From: Rhizobium sp. R634
GTDB taxonomy: Bacteria; Pseudomonadota; Alphaproteobacteria; Rhizobiales; Rhizobiaceae
Direction: 5' to 3'
Assembly: GCF_002211305.1 (NCBI RefSeq)
Contig: NZ_LOKW01000001.1
Coordinates: 248,001-312,000 of the forward strand
DNA: 64,000 nucleotides
Shown here: piece by piece, positions 8,818 to 17,363 of the stretch
How the letters are laid out: the number at the start of each line of letters is the position of its first letter
How positions within the stretch are numbered: the stretch's first letter is position 1
Position numbers and translations under genes: made by a program
Notes under the pieces: generated by a model
What the model saw: the letters and a program-made list of their open reading frames with translations, nothing else
Told to the model about the DNA's origin: nothing
Database searches by the model: none

Positions 8818-8835
8818 CGGCCGGTTCGCCGGCCG
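8818..8835 (+). promoter_or_regulatory. UUCG-loop hairpin between demethylase and cupin genes
   Basis: CGGCCGG and CCGGCCG form a perfect 7-bp stem closed by TTCG, ten bases after the demethylase stop. There is no T-run, so it is probably an mRNA-stability or processing hairpin in the 98-base gap rather than a full terminator. Confidence 0.6.
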
Positions 8836-8906
8836 GTCGTCCGGAGCGTGATGCCGGAAGCGTAAGCCGGTTGGGATGATGTCATGCTCCCAAGGGAGGG
8901 GATGGT

Positions 8907-9512
8907 ATGAGTTCACGCAATGAAAGCCTCCAGCATTTCCTCGAGGCGGCATCTCGGGCTTTCGGTCAGTTCGCCAAGGCGCCGGAAGCCCGCCGCTCGC
9001 TCGATGGGTTCTTTGCGGCGCTGGAGCGCCCGGGGACTGCGCGGGCGGGAGAAGGCAGCCGGCTGCCCGTCTGCGCTCACCACCTCGATGTGGCGCTTTC
9101 GGCCGATACCTCCTATGGTTCACTGACGCAGTTGATCGAGCGGTTCAAAGGCATCGAGCCAATGCTTGAATGGCGCCGACGCACCAAGTATGACCACACG
9201 GCCAGCGACAATTTCGTCGATGGGCATGCCAATGCCATGATCATCGGCCCGGGCGGATTGGAGGAGCGGAACGACCTGTGGCTCGGCGTGACGTTGATGG
9301 CGCCGCACGTGCGTTATCCCGATCACGATCATGCGCCGGAGGAAGTCTATCTCGTGCTTTCCAAGGGAGAGTTCCAGCAGGGGGAGGGGGACTGGTTTTC
9401 GCCTGGTATCGGCGGATCGTTCTACAATATCCCAGGGATCAAACATGCCATGAGGTCGGTGGAGACGCCGCTCTTCGCCTTCTGGGCGCTGCTTGCCGAC
9501 CGGCCGCACTGA
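8907..9512 (+). CDS. DddQ-like cupin (DMSP lyase family protein)
   Basis: This 201-residue protein is a single cupin of the dimethylsulfoniopropionate lyase family. Residues H142, E146, Y148 and H180 (motif YPDHDHAPEEVYLVL, then IPGIKH) reproduce with a constant offset the metal and catalytic positions that I recall for DddQ (H125, E129, Y131, H163), and Y137 matches the second active-site tyrosine. Metal binding is therefore expected. DddQ makes acrylate and dimethyl sulfide from DMSP, but the location between an N-methylproline demethylase and its electron-transfer genes suggests a betaine-linked substrate or a different lyase/hydrolase reaction. ATG at 8907 follows a GGGAGGGG stretch. Confidence 0.82.
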   Translation: MSSRNESLQHFLEAASRAFGQFAKAPEARRSLDGFFAALERPGTARAGEGSRLPVCAHHLDVALSADTSYGSLTQLIERFKGIEPMLEWRRRTKYDHTASDNFVDGHANAMIIGPGGLEERNDLWLGVTLMAPHVRYPDHDHAPEEVYLVLSKGEFQQGEGDWFSPGIGGSFYNIPGIKHAMRSVETPLFAFWALLADRPH

Positions 9513-9543
9513 CGGCCGTCTAGAATTATAAGGGGTTCGCAAA

Positions 9544-10293
9544 ATGAAGATTCTCGTCCCAGTCAAACGGGTTGTCGACTACAACGTGAAGATCCGGGTG
9601 AAGCCGGATGGTTCGGGTGTCGAGCTTGCCAATGTGAAGATGTCGATGAACCCGTTCGACGAGATCTCAGTGGAAGAGGCGCTGCGGCTGAAGGAGGCCG
9701 GTAAAGCGGAAGAGGTTGTGGTCGTGTCGATCGGCCCGGCCAAGGCCGAGGAGACGCTGCGGACGGCGCTCGCCATGGGCGCCGACCGGGCGATCCTGGT
9801 CGAGACCGACGATCAGGTCGAGCCGCTCACCGTCGCCAAGATCCTCAAAGCGGTCGCCGATGCCGAACAGCCGGGGCTTGTTATCACCGGCAAGCAGGCG
9901 ATCGACGACGATTCCAACCAGACCGGCCAGATGCTGGCGGCCCTGCTCGGTTCGGCCCAAGCGACCTTCGCCTCGAAGATCGAGATCGGCGACGGCAAAG
10001 CGACGGTCACCCGCGAGGTCGATGGCGGCCTGCAGACGATCGAGATCAAGCTGCCGGCGGTCGTCACCACCGACTTGCGCCTGAACGAGCCGCGTTATGC
10101 CTCGCTGCCGAACATCATGAAGGCGAAGAAGAAGCCGCTCGACAAGAAGAGCCCGGCTGACTTCGGCGTCTCCACGACGCCGCGGCTGAAGGTACTGAAG
10201 ACCGAGGAGCCGTCCGGCCGCAAGGCGGGCGTCAAGGTCAAGAGCGTCGCCGAACTGGTCGACAAGCTGAAGAACGAAGCCGGCGTGCTGTAA
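9544..10293 (+). CDS. etfB: Electron transfer flavoprotein beta subunit
   Basis: This 249-residue protein starts [19 protein letters not shown] and has the EtfB signature region [11 protein letters not shown] and the AMP-binding motif region [18 protein letters not shown], so it is a typical EtfB. With EtfA it forms a soluble FAD/AMP heterodimer that carries single electrons from flavin dehydrogenases to ETF-quinone oxidoreductase. Its place directly between the demethylase/cupin genes and etfA suggests a dedicated acceptor for the demethylation flavoenzyme rather than the housekeeping fatty-acid oxidation ETF. Confidence 0.97.
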   Translation: MKILVPVKRVVDYNVKIRVKPDGSGVELANVKMSMNPFDEISVEEALRLKEAGKAEEVVVVSIGPAKAEETLRTALAMGADRAILVETDDQVEPLTVAKILKAVADAEQPGLVITGKQAIDDDSNQTGQMLAALLGSAQATFASKIEIGDGKATVTREVDGGLQTIEIKLPAVVTTDLRLNEPRYASLPNIMKAKKKPLDKKSPADFGVSTTPRLKVLKTEEPSGRKAGVKVKSVAELVDKLKNEAGVL

Positions 10294-10318
10294 TCGGGTT
10301 GGAACAGGAGCAACTATC

Positions 10319-11248
10319 ATGACCATTCTTCTTCTGGCCGACCATGACGGCAATCATCTCTCCGACCAGACCGCCAAGGCGCTGACGGCGGCAAGCCAGA
10401 TCGGCGGCGATATTCACATCCTCGTCGCCGGCAAGGCCGCCAAGGCGGCGGCCGATCAGGCGGCGAAACTCTCCGGCGTTGCCAAGGTTCTGCTCGCCGA
10501 AAGCGATGCGCTTGCCAACAATCTCGCCGAGCCGCTGGCCGATCTGATCGTCTCGCTGGCCGGTTCCTACGACACGATCCTGTCTGCCGCCACCTCGGTC
10601 GGCAAGACCGTGCTGCCGCGCGTCGCCGCCCTGCTCGACGTCGCCCAGATCTCCGAGATCATCGAAGTGGTCTCGGCCGACACTTTCAAGCGGCCGATCT
10701 ATGCCGGCAACGCCATCCAGACGGTGCAGGCAAGCGATGCGAAGAAGGTGATCACCGTGCGCACCGCCTCCTTTGCTTCGGCGGCTGAAGGCGGCTCGGC
10801 AACGGTGGAGGCGATCCCGGCCATCTCCGATCCGGGTCTGTCGCGGTTCGTCTCCGACGCGCTGTCGGCCTCGGAACGTCCGGAACTGACGTCGGCGAAG
10901 ATCATCATCTCAGGCGGCCGCGCCTTGGGCTCGGCGGAGAAGTTCAAGGAAGTCATCCTGCCGGTTGCCGACAAGCTGGGGGCCGCCGTCGGCGCCAGCC
11001 GTGCGGCCGTCGATGCCGGTTATGCCCCGAACGACTGGCAGGTCGGCCAGACCGGCAAGGTGGTCGCCCCTGATCTCTACATTGCCGCCGGCATCTCAGG
11101 CGCCATCCAGCATCTGGCCGGCATGAAGGATTCGAAAGTGATCGTCGCCATCAACAAGGACGAGGAGGCGCCGATCTTCCAGGTCGCCGACTACGGCCTC
11201 GTCGCCGATCTCTTCGACGCACTGCCGGAATTGCAAAAGGCGCTCTGA
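10319..11248 (+). CDS. etfA: Electron transfer flavoprotein alpha subunit
   Basis: This 309-residue protein carries the EtfA C-terminal FAD-binding domain: [14 protein letters not shown] near residue 200, [23 protein letters not shown], then [21 protein letters not shown] and [10 protein letters not shown]. The N-terminal domain is the usual Rossmann-like half. It starts 25 bases after etfB with a GGAG site and pairs with EtfB. Length is normal for bacterial EtfA. Confidence 0.97.
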   Translation: MTILLLADHDGNHLSDQTAKALTAASQIGGDIHILVAGKAAKAAADQAAKLSGVAKVLLAESDALANNLAEPLADLIVSLAGSYDTILSAATSVGKTVLPRVAALLDVAQISEIIEVVSADTFKRPIYAGNAIQTVQASDAKKVITVRTASFASAAEGGSATVEAIPAISDPGLSRFVSDALSASERPELTSAKIIISGGRALGSAEKFKEVILPVADKLGAAVGASRAAVDAGYAPNDWQVGQTGKVVAPDLYIAAGISGAIQHLAGMKDSKVIVAINKDEEAPIFQVADYGLVADLFDALPELQKAL

Positions 11249-11264
11249 GCGAAGGGGATCGAAC

Positions 11265-11966
11265 GTGGCTCGCGCGGTAGGACGCCCAATCAAACCTGGT
11301 GCCGATCTTCTTCTCAACGATGACGCAAAGCCGGCCTATGTCCGGCTGCACGACATCGGCAGGGAGAGGCGTCCTCGGCCTCTGCAGGAATTCCTCAACG
11401 ACGTCGGCGGACTGATGCTGTCGGCGGAAGCGCCGGCCGTCGCCAGCTTCGTCGCCGGCAAGGTTCTTCAACGGCTGCTCAAGACAGGCAAGATGCGCGC
11501 CGAGGGCCAGCCTCTTCCCGGTGCGCCCCAGGGGCTCGATGATGCGATTGGCCATCTTGCCAAATCGGGGCGGAAATACGAGGCGATCGCCGGCCAGTTC
11601 CAGGCTCTCGCCGACAAGCTGCTCTGGAGACGCGGCCGCTCCGGCCCGTTTGCAAGCCTAAATTTCGGCAACACCCATTCCCATGCGGTGCTCGTCGGCC
11701 CCGGCGGCATGGAGGAGCGCGCCGATCTCAGGGTCGGTGCGATCTATATGGATCGATACACCCGTTTTCCCGATCATGTTCAGACGCAGCCGCGCGCCTT
11801 CCTTCTGCTGTCGCCGGCAGAAATCTCGCTTGGCGATTCCCAGTGGTTTTCTGCCGCTACCGGCACAGTCTTCGCGAATGATGCGGGGCAATCCTTCGCG
11901 ATAAGATGCACAGCCCGGCCGCTTCTCGCGGTCTGGTGCCAGGTCGAGCCGGAGACGAATGGATGA
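11265..11966 (+). CDS. Degenerate DddQ-like cupin lacking metal ligands
   Basis: This 233-residue protein aligns along its C-terminal half with the DddQ-like cupin at 8907-9512 (shared [20 protein letters not shown] and DSQWFS-type segments). All four expected ligand positions are changed: the pair HDHAPEEVY in the active copy reads HVQTQPRAF here (H to Q173, E to R177, Y to F179), and the distal His is Ser210. It cannot bind metal in the usual way, so it is probably a non-catalytic partner, sensor or scaffold. The GTG start has AAGGGGATC upstream. Its TGA overlaps the ATG of the ETF-quinone oxidoreductase gene, indicating translational coupling. Confidence 0.75.
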   Translation: MARAVGRPIKPGADLLLNDDAKPAYVRLHDIGRERRPRPLQEFLNDVGGLMLSAEAPAVASFVAGKVLQRLLKTGKMRAEGQPLPGAPQGLDDAIGHLAKSGRKYEAIAGQFQALADKLLWRRGRSGPFASLNFGNTHSHAVLVGPGGMEERADLRVGAIYMDRYTRFPDHVQTQPRAFLLLSPAEISLGDSQWFSAATGTVFANDAGQSFAIRCTARPLLAVWCQVEPETNG

Positions 11967-13627
11967 GCGAGATGACAGATCTGCCCGAACGCGAGAGCAT
12001 GGAATTCGACGTGGTGATCGTCGGCGCCGGCCCGGCCGGTCTTTCGGCGGCGATCCGGCTGAAGCAGGTCAATCCGGAGCTTTCGGTCGTCGTCCTGGAG
12101 AAGGGGGCCGAGGTCGGCGCCCATATCCTCTCCGGCGCGGTGGTCGATCCGATCGGCATCGACCGGCTGCTGCCCGGCTGGCGCGAGGATGCCGATCATC
12201 CCTTCAAGACCGAAGTGACCGACGACCAGTTCCTGTTACTCGGGCCCGCCGGCTCGATCCGCCTGCCGAATGTCGTGATGCCGCCGTTGATGAACAATCA
12301 CGGCAATTACATCGTCTCGCTTGGGCTCGTCTGTCGCTGGCTGGCGGGCAAGGCGGAAGAACTCGGCGTCGAGATCTATCCGGGCTTTGCCGCAGCCGAA
12401 GTGCTCTACGACGACAAGGGGGCGGTGATCGGCGTCGCCACCGGCGACATGGGCATCGAGAAGAATGGCGAGCCCGGTCCGAACTACACCCGCGGCATGG
12501 AGCTGCGCGGCAAATATACGCTGATCGGCGAAGGCGTGCGCGGCTCGCTCGCCAAGCAGCTGATCGCCAAGTTCGACCTGCAGAAGGATCGCGAGCCGCA
12601 GAAATTCGGCATCGGCATCAAGGAGCTCTGGCAGGTCAAGCCGGAGAACCACAGGCAAGGCCTGGTGCAGCATTCCTTCGGCTGGCCGCTCGGCATGAAG
12701 ACCGGCGGCGGCTCCTTCCTCTATCATCTCGAAGACAATCTGGTGGCGGTCGGCTTCGTCGTTCATCTCAATTACAAGAACCCCTATCTCTATCCCTTCG
12801 AGGAGTTCCAGCGCTTCAAGACGCATCCTGCCATTCGCGGCACCTTCGAGGGCGGCAAGCGGCTTTCCTATGGGGCGCGCGCCATCACCGAGGGCGGCTA
12901 CCAGTCGGTGCCGAAGCTTTCTTTCCCCGGCGGCGCGCTGATCGGCTGTTCGGCCGGTCTCGTCAACGTGCCGCGCATCAAGGGCAGCCACAATGCGGTG
13001 CTGTCGGGCATGCTGGCGGCCGAGAAGCTGGCCGCGGCGATTGTATCCGGCCGCAGCCATGACGAGGTGGTCGAGATCGAGACGGAATGGCGGGCGACCG
13101 ACATCGGCAAGGATCTGAAGCGTGTCAGGAACGTCAAGCCGCTGTGGTCGAGGTTCGGCACGGCGATCGGCGTGGCCCTCGGCGGTCTCGACATGTGGAC
13201 GAACCAGCTCTTCGGCCTGTCGCTCTTCGGCACGCTTGGCCACGGCAAGACCGATGCTGAAAGCCTGGAGCCAGCCTCCCAGCACAAGCCGATCGCCTAT
13301 CCGAAACCGGATGGCGTCCTGACCTTCGACCGGCTGTCCTCGGTGTTCCTGTCGAACACCAATCACGAGGAGGACCAGCCGGTGCATCTCAAGGTCAAGG
13401 ACATGGCGCTGCAGAAGCGATCGGAGCACGATATCTATGCCGGCCCGTCGACGCGGTACTGTCCGGCCGGCGTCTATGAATGGGTGGAGAAGGACGGCGA
13501 CAAGACATTCGTCATCAACGCCCAGAACTGCGTGCACTGCAAGACCTGCGACATCAAGGACCCCAACCAGAACATCAACTGGGTGCCGCCGCAGGGCGGC
13601 GAGGGGCCAGTCTATCCGAATATGTGA
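11963..13627 (+). CDS. Electron transfer flavoprotein-ubiquinone oxidoreductase
   Basis: This 554-residue protein has an N-terminal FAD fingerprint (VVIVGAGPAGLSAAIRLKQ), the long central domain with hydrophobic membrane-associating surface, and a C-terminal 4Fe-4S module containing CPAGVYEW and CVHCKTCDIKDP. It oxidises reduced ETF and passes electrons to the membrane quinone pool. The start used ([12 protein letters not shown]) overlaps the preceding cupin stop as ATGA; an in-frame ATG 57 bases upstream would overlap the cupin gene far more and lacks support. With etfBA it forms a complete dedicated electron path for the demethylase operon. Confidence 0.96.
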   Translation: MSEMTDLPERESMEFDVVIVGAGPAGLSAAIRLKQVNPELSVVVLEKGAEVGAHILSGAVVDPIGIDRLLPGWREDADHPFKTEVTDDQFLLLGPAGSIRLPNVVMPPLMNNHGNYIVSLGLVCRWLAGKAEELGVEIYPGFAAAEVLYDDKGAVIGVATGDMGIEKNGEPGPNYTRGMELRGKYTLIGEGVRGSLAKQLIAKFDLQKDREPQKFGIGIKELWQVKPENHRQGLVQHSFGWPLGMKTGGGSFLYHLEDNLVAVGFVVHLNYKNPYLYPFEEFQRFKTHPAIRGTFEGGKRLSYGARAITEGGYQSVPKLSFPGGALIGCSAGLVNVPRIKGSHNAVLSGMLAAEKLAAAIVSGRSHDEVVEIETEWRATDIGKDLKRVRNVKPLWSRFGTAIGVALGGLDMWTNQLFGLSLFGTLGHGKTDAESLEPASQHKPIAYPKPDGVLTFDRLSSVFLSNTNHEEDQPVHLKVKDMALQKRSEHDIYAGPSTRYCPAGVYEWVEKDGDKTFVINAQNCVHCKTCDIKDPNQNINWVPPQGGEGPVYPNM

Positions 13628-13661
13628 CAACCCTATTTAATTTAAGAGGAAGGATATCGAA

Positions 13662-14789
13662 ATGGACGTTCGCGCCGCTGTTGCCGTTCAGGCAGGAAAA
13701 CCGCTCGAAGTGATGACCGTGCAGCTCGACGGCCCGAAGGCCGGCGAAGTGCTGGTGGAGGTCAAGGCGACCGGCATCTGCCACACCGACGATTTCACGC
13801 TCTCCGGCGCCGATCCGGAAGGCCTCTTCCCCGCCATTCTCGGCCACGAGGGCGCAGGCATCGTCGTCGACGTCGGCCCCGGCGTCACCTCCGTGAAGAA
13901 GGGCGATCACGTTATCCCGCTTTACACGCCGGAATGCCGCGAATGCTATTCCTGCCTGTCGCGTAAGACCAATCTCTGCACCGCGATCCGCTCGACCCAG
14001 GGTCAGGGTCTGATGCCCGACGGCACGTCCCGCTTCTCGATCGGCAAGGACAAGATCCATCACTATATGGGCTGCTCGACCTTCGCCAATTACACCGTGC
14101 TGCCGGAGATCGCGCTCGCCAAGGTCAATCCGGACGCCCCCTTCGACAAGATCTGCTACATCGGCTGCGGTGTCACGACAGGCATCGGTGCGGTCATCAA
14201 CACCGCCAAGGTCGAGATCGGCGCCACCGCGATCGTCTTCGGTCTCGGCGGTATCGGCCTCAACGTGCTGCAGGGCCTGCGACTGGCCGGCGCCGACATG
14301 ATCATCGGCGTCGACATCAATCCTGACCGCAAGGAATGGGGCGAGAAATTCGGCATGACGCATTTCGTCAATCCGAAGGAGGTCGGCGACGACATCGTGC
14401 CCTACCTCGTCAACATGACGAAGCGCAACGGCGACCTGATCGGCGGCGCAGACTACACCTTCGACTGCACCGGCAACACCAAGGTCATGCGCCAGGCGCT
14501 GGAAGCCAGCCATCGCGGCTGGGGCAAGTCGATCATCATCGGCGTTGCCGGCGCCGGCCAGGAAATCTCCACGCGTCCGTTCCAGCTGGTGACCGGCCGC
14601 AACTGGATGGGCACCGCCTTCGGTGGCGCGCGCGGGCGGACCGACGTGCCGAAGATCGTCGACTGGTACATGCAGGGCAAGATCCAGATCGATCCGATGA
14701 TCACCCACACGATGCCGCTCGAAGACATCAACAAGGGCTTCGACATGATGCACAAGGGCGAAAGCATCCGCGGCGTGGTCGTGTACTAA
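13662..14789 (+). CDS. adhC: S-(hydroxymethyl)glutathione dehydrogenase (class III alcohol dehydrogenase)
   Basis: This 375-residue zinc alcohol dehydrogenase has the catalytic-zinc motifs CHTD and GHEGAG, the structural-zinc cluster CRECYSCLSRKTNLC, and a Rossmann domain (FGLGGIGLNVLQGLRL). The family oxidises S-(hydroxymethyl)glutathione, the spontaneous or Gfa-made adduct of formaldehyde and glutathione, to S-formylglutathione with NAD+. It is also called flhA or frmA in other bacteria. Its place after the ETF genes and before FghA and Gfa fits disposal of formaldehyde released by N-demethylation. A good AGGAAGG site precedes the ATG. Confidence 0.96.
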   Translation: MDVRAAVAVQAGKPLEVMTVQLDGPKAGEVLVEVKATGICHTDDFTLSGADPEGLFPAILGHEGAGIVVDVGPGVTSVKKGDHVIPLYTPECRECYSCLSRKTNLCTAIRSTQGQGLMPDGTSRFSIGKDKIHHYMGCSTFANYTVLPEIALAKVNPDAPFDKICYIGCGVTTGIGAVINTAKVEIGATAIVFGLGGIGLNVLQGLRLAGADMIIGVDINPDRKEWGEKFGMTHFVNPKEVGDDIVPYLVNMTKRNGDLIGGADYTFDCTGNTKVMRQALEASHRGWGKSIIIGVAGAGQEISTRPFQLVTGRNWMGTAFGGARGRTDVPKIVDWYMQGKIQIDPMITHTMPLEDINKGFDMMHKGESIRGVVVY

Positions 14790-14792
14790 GCC

Positions 14793-15629
14793 ATGAAAAC
14801 CATCTCGACCGACAAATCTTACGGCGGCACGCAAGGGGTCTACGTCGATCGCTCCGAAGCCTGCGGCTGCGACATGACCTTCGCCGTCTTCGTGCCGCCG
14901 CAGGCGGCCGAGGGAAAGCTGCCGGTGTTGTGGTATCTGTCCGGCCTGACCTGCACGCACGCCAATGTCATGGACAAGGGCGAGTATCGGCGGCTTGCCG
15001 CCGAGCTCGGGCTGATCGTCGTCTGCCCGGATACCAGCCCCCGCGGCGACCATGTTCCCGACGAAGCCGATAATTGGCAGTTCGGCAAGGGTGCCGGTTT
15101 TTATGTCGATGCCACCGAGCCGCCGTTTTCGGCGAACTATCGCATGTACAGCTACATCACGGACGAGCTGCCGCGGCTGCTTGCCGAGGAGTTTCCCGTC
15201 GACATGGATCGCCAGGGGATCTTCGGCCATTCGATGGGCGGGCACGGCGCGATCACCATCGCGCTCAAGAACCCGGATCGCTTCCGGAGTTGCTCGGCCT
15301 TCGCGCCGATCAGCCACCCTTCGGTGTCGGGCTGGTCGAAGCCCGCATTCCGGAAATATCTCGGGCCCGATGAAAAGAGCTGGCGGGCCTATGACGCCTG
15401 CTCGCTGATCGAGGACGGGCACCGGTTCTCCGAGTTCTTCGTCGACCAGGGGACGGCAGATTCATTCCTGGAGGATGGGCTTCGTCCCGACGAACTCCGG
15501 CAAGCCTGCGAGGCGGCGGGTATTCCCCTCAAGCTTCGCATGCAGGAAGGCTACGGCCACTCCTACTTTTTCATTTCGACATTCATGGAAGACCATCTGC
15601 GCTGGCACGCGCAGAAGCTCGAAAAGTGA
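14793..15629 (+). CDS. fghA: S-formylglutathione hydrolase
   Basis: This 278-residue protein belongs to the esterase D family, with the nucleophile elbow GHSMGGHGA near residue 150 and a C-terminal [10 protein letters not shown] segment providing the catalytic His. It hydrolyses S-formylglutathione to formate and glutathione, the step after AdhC. It starts three bases after the adhC stop, so the two are translated together. Confidence 0.96.
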   Translation: MKTISTDKSYGGTQGVYVDRSEACGCDMTFAVFVPPQAAEGKLPVLWYLSGLTCTHANVMDKGEYRRLAAELGLIVVCPDTSPRGDHVPDEADNWQFGKGAGFYVDATEPPFSANYRMYSYITDELPRLLAEEFPVDMDRQGIFGHSMGGHGAITIALKNPDRFRSCSAFAPISHPSVSGWSKPAFRKYLGPDEKSWRAYDACSLIEDGHRFSEFFVDQGTADSFLEDGLRPDELRQACEAAGIPLKLRMQEGYGHSYFFISTFMEDHLRWHAQKLEK

Positions 15630-15684
15630 TTGCAGGGCTCGGCCGGGCATAACGCAAACGGCCAGGGAGGGAAGGAGAGAAGCA

Positions 15685-16257
15685 ATGAGCAGCATAGCCA
15701 TTCATCCAGCAGTGGATTCAGGCTTTCGAGCGACTGACGCTGCTTTCACAGGCGGGACGCTGGTGTGCAAGTGCGCGAGCAATCCCGTCAAGGTCAGGAT
15801 CAAGGGTGATATCGCCCACAACCACGCCTGCGGCTGCACCAAGTGCTGGAAGCCGGAGGGAGCAGCCTTTTCGGTCGTGGCGGTCGCTCCGACCGAGAGC
15901 GTCGAAGTGCTCGAGAACGGCAACAAGCTCGCCGTCGTCGATCCCGCCGCTCTGATCCAGCGGCACGCCTGCAAGGAATGCGGCGTGCATATGTATGGGC
16001 CGGTCGAGCGCGAACATCCCTTCCAGGGGCTGTCCTTCGTCCATCCCGAGCGCTTCCAGGAAAGCGGCTGGGCAAAACCGACCTTCGCGGCCTTCGTGTC
16101 GTCGATTATCGAAAGCGGCTTCGACCCCGCCAAGATGGACGCCGTCCGGGGGCAGCTGAAGGCATCGGGCCTCGAGCCCTATGACTGCCTCTCGCCCGGC
16201 CTGATGGACTACATCGCGACCTGGACCGCCAAGAAAAGCGGCGCGCTCGCCGCATGA
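15685..16257 (+). CDS. gfa: Glutathione-dependent formaldehyde-activating enzyme
   Basis: This 190-residue zinc protein has the Gfa cysteine pattern: CKC near residue 30, HACGCTKC near residue 50 and HACKECG near residue 95. Gfa speeds condensation of formaldehyde with glutathione. The start is MSSIAIHP, preceded by GGAAGGAG about eight bases upstream; a longer frame reaches back into fghA but begins inside it. It is the last gene of the demethylation operon, followed by a strong hairpin. Confidence 0.94.
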   Translation: MSSIAIHPAVDSGFRATDAAFTGGTLVCKCASNPVKVRIKGDIAHNHACGCTKCWKPEGAAFSVVAVAPTESVEVLENGNKLAVVDPAALIQRHACKECGVHMYGPVEREHPFQGLSFVHPERFQESGWAKPTFAAFVSSIIESGFDPAKMDAVRGQLKASGLEPYDCLSPGLMDYIATWTAKKSGALAA

Positions 16258-16263
16258 TCTTCC

Positions 16264-16287
16264 GGGGAGCGCCGACGGGCGCTCCCC
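16264..16287 (+). terminator. Hairpin terminator after gfa
   Basis: GGGGAGCGCC and GGCGCTCCCC form a perfect 10-bp stem around a GACG tetraloop, beginning seven bases after the gfa stop. No U-tract follows, so it is terminator-like by strength and position only. Confidence 0.65.
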
Positions 16288-16553
16288 GACCCCGCCGTCG
16301 CAAAACCGGGATATCCCGCGACGGCCGCGCCGCCTTGCCGGCGCCCAGGCGTTCGAGCCTGACGATCCACAGAATTCCCATCACCTGTCACGCTATCCGC
16401 CTGGGTAAACTCCGCAACGGCTGCCCGCCGCGGCGCTTTCGGCCGTGCCGATCATCCCCAATCAGCATCAGGCCCAACGTCGGCGAAAATTCGCTCATCG
16501 CGCTCTGGGCGGTAGCGGTATGACGGTCTCCGCATATTGTGTATCTCACGAAT

Positions 16554-16584
16554 AATAATTGTGTACGTGATGTACACAATTATT
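16554..16584. promoter_or_regulatory. Perfect GntR-type operator palindrome
   Basis: AATAATTGTGTAC at 16554-16566 and GTACACAATTATT at 16572-16584 are perfect inverted 13-bp arms around a GTGAT spacer. The GTAC-containing core is typical for FadR/VanR-like GntR regulators. It lies 63 bases before the GntR start and overlaps the -35 element, consistent with autorepression of the whole downstream operon. Confidence 0.82.
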
Positions 16585-16611
16585 GACTCCCTTAGGAAGG
16601 CGTGGCATCTT
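16583..16611 (+). promoter_or_regulatory. Probable promoter of the GntR-led operon
   Basis: TTGACT at 16583-16588 and CATCTT at 16606-16611 are separated by 17 bases. The -35 shares two bases with the end of the operator palindrome. The -10 is weak, so the call rests mostly on the -35 and position. Confidence 0.45.
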
Positions 16612-16646
16612 CGCGGCATAGGGCAACAATCGGCCGGAGATCGACG

Positions 16647-17363
16647 ATGGCGAAGACACCCAAGAGCAATCTCTACGACGATCTGAAACGTCAGATTCTG
16701 ACGATGGAACTGGACCCGGACGCCGATCTGGACGAGGCCAGTTTGAGCGAGCGGTACGGGCTGTCGCGGACGCCGGTGCGGGACATATTCCGCCGCCTTG
16801 CCGGAGAGGGTTACATCGACATCCGCGAGAACCGGGGTGCGCGGGTCATCCCGATGAACCACTCGACGCTGCGGAATTTCTTCCTCGTCGCGCCGATGAT
16901 CTATGCGGCGATCGGCCGTCTCGCCGTGCAGAATTTCAAGCCGGCGCAGCTGTCGGACCTGAAGCAGACCCAGGAGCGGTTCCGCGCCGCCAGCGAGGAT
17001 ATGGATGCTCTGGCGATGGTGCTGGAGAACAATCGCTTTCACGAAATCTTCGGCGAGATGTCGGGTAACGTCTACATGCAGCCGAGCCTCGGCCGGCTGC
17101 TGATCGACCACGCGCGCATCGGCCACACGTTTTTCCGGCCGAGGAACGAGGATATGCGGCGCCGGCTTCGGCTGGCCGTCGAGCATCATGACAGCTTCAT
17201 CGCGGCGCTCGCCGCGCATGATGAGGACGCGGTCGTCGATCTCGTTTTCGAACACTGGGAATTGTCCCGCGAGAACATGGAGATGTTCATCGCTCCGCAA
17301 GGCCTCAAGGCGGACGCCTTCGTCGGCGGTCCGGCCACGCAATTATTGGAGAAGTCATCGTGA
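16647..17363 (+). CDS. GntR family regulator (FadR/FCD-like)
   Basis: This 238-residue protein has an N-terminal winged helix (LYDDLKRQIL..., LSERYGLSRTPVRDIFRRLAGEGYI) and a helical C-terminal FCD-type ligand domain with several His residues (NNRFHEIF, EHHDSF) that could hold a metal. The start at MAKTPKSN has GGAG about nine bases upstream; an earlier in-frame start lies near the promoter and is less likely. Its TGA overlaps the GTG of the DapA-like gene, so it heads the operon it probably regulates. The effector is probably a proline or hydroxyproline derivative (inference). Confidence 0.92.
   Translation: MAKTPKSNLYDDLKRQILTMELDPDADLDEASLSERYGLSRTPVRDIFRRLAGEGYIDIRENRGARVIPMNHSTLRNFFLVAPMIYAAIGRLAVQNFKPAQLSDLKQTQERFRAASEDMDALAMVLENNRFHEIFGEMSGNVYMQPSLGRLLIDHARIGHTFFRPRNEDMRRRLRLAVEHHDSFIAALAAHDEDAVVDLVFEHWELSRENMEMFIAPQGLKADAFVGGPATQLLEKSS

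Larger units (their letters stand above)
16288..16646. other. Regulatory intergenic region before the GntR gene
   Basis: This 359-base stretch has no supported gene. It contains the palindrome CGGGATATCCCG at 16307-16318, a partial site ATATTGTGTAT near 16534-16543 that resembles half of the GntR operator, the full operator at 16554-16584 and the overlapping promoter. Confidence 0.6.

Noticed and set aside
13575..15422. 615-codon minus-strand frame opposite adhC and fghA
   Set aside because: Both sense-strand genes are well-supported enzymes; the frame has no domain or ribosome site.
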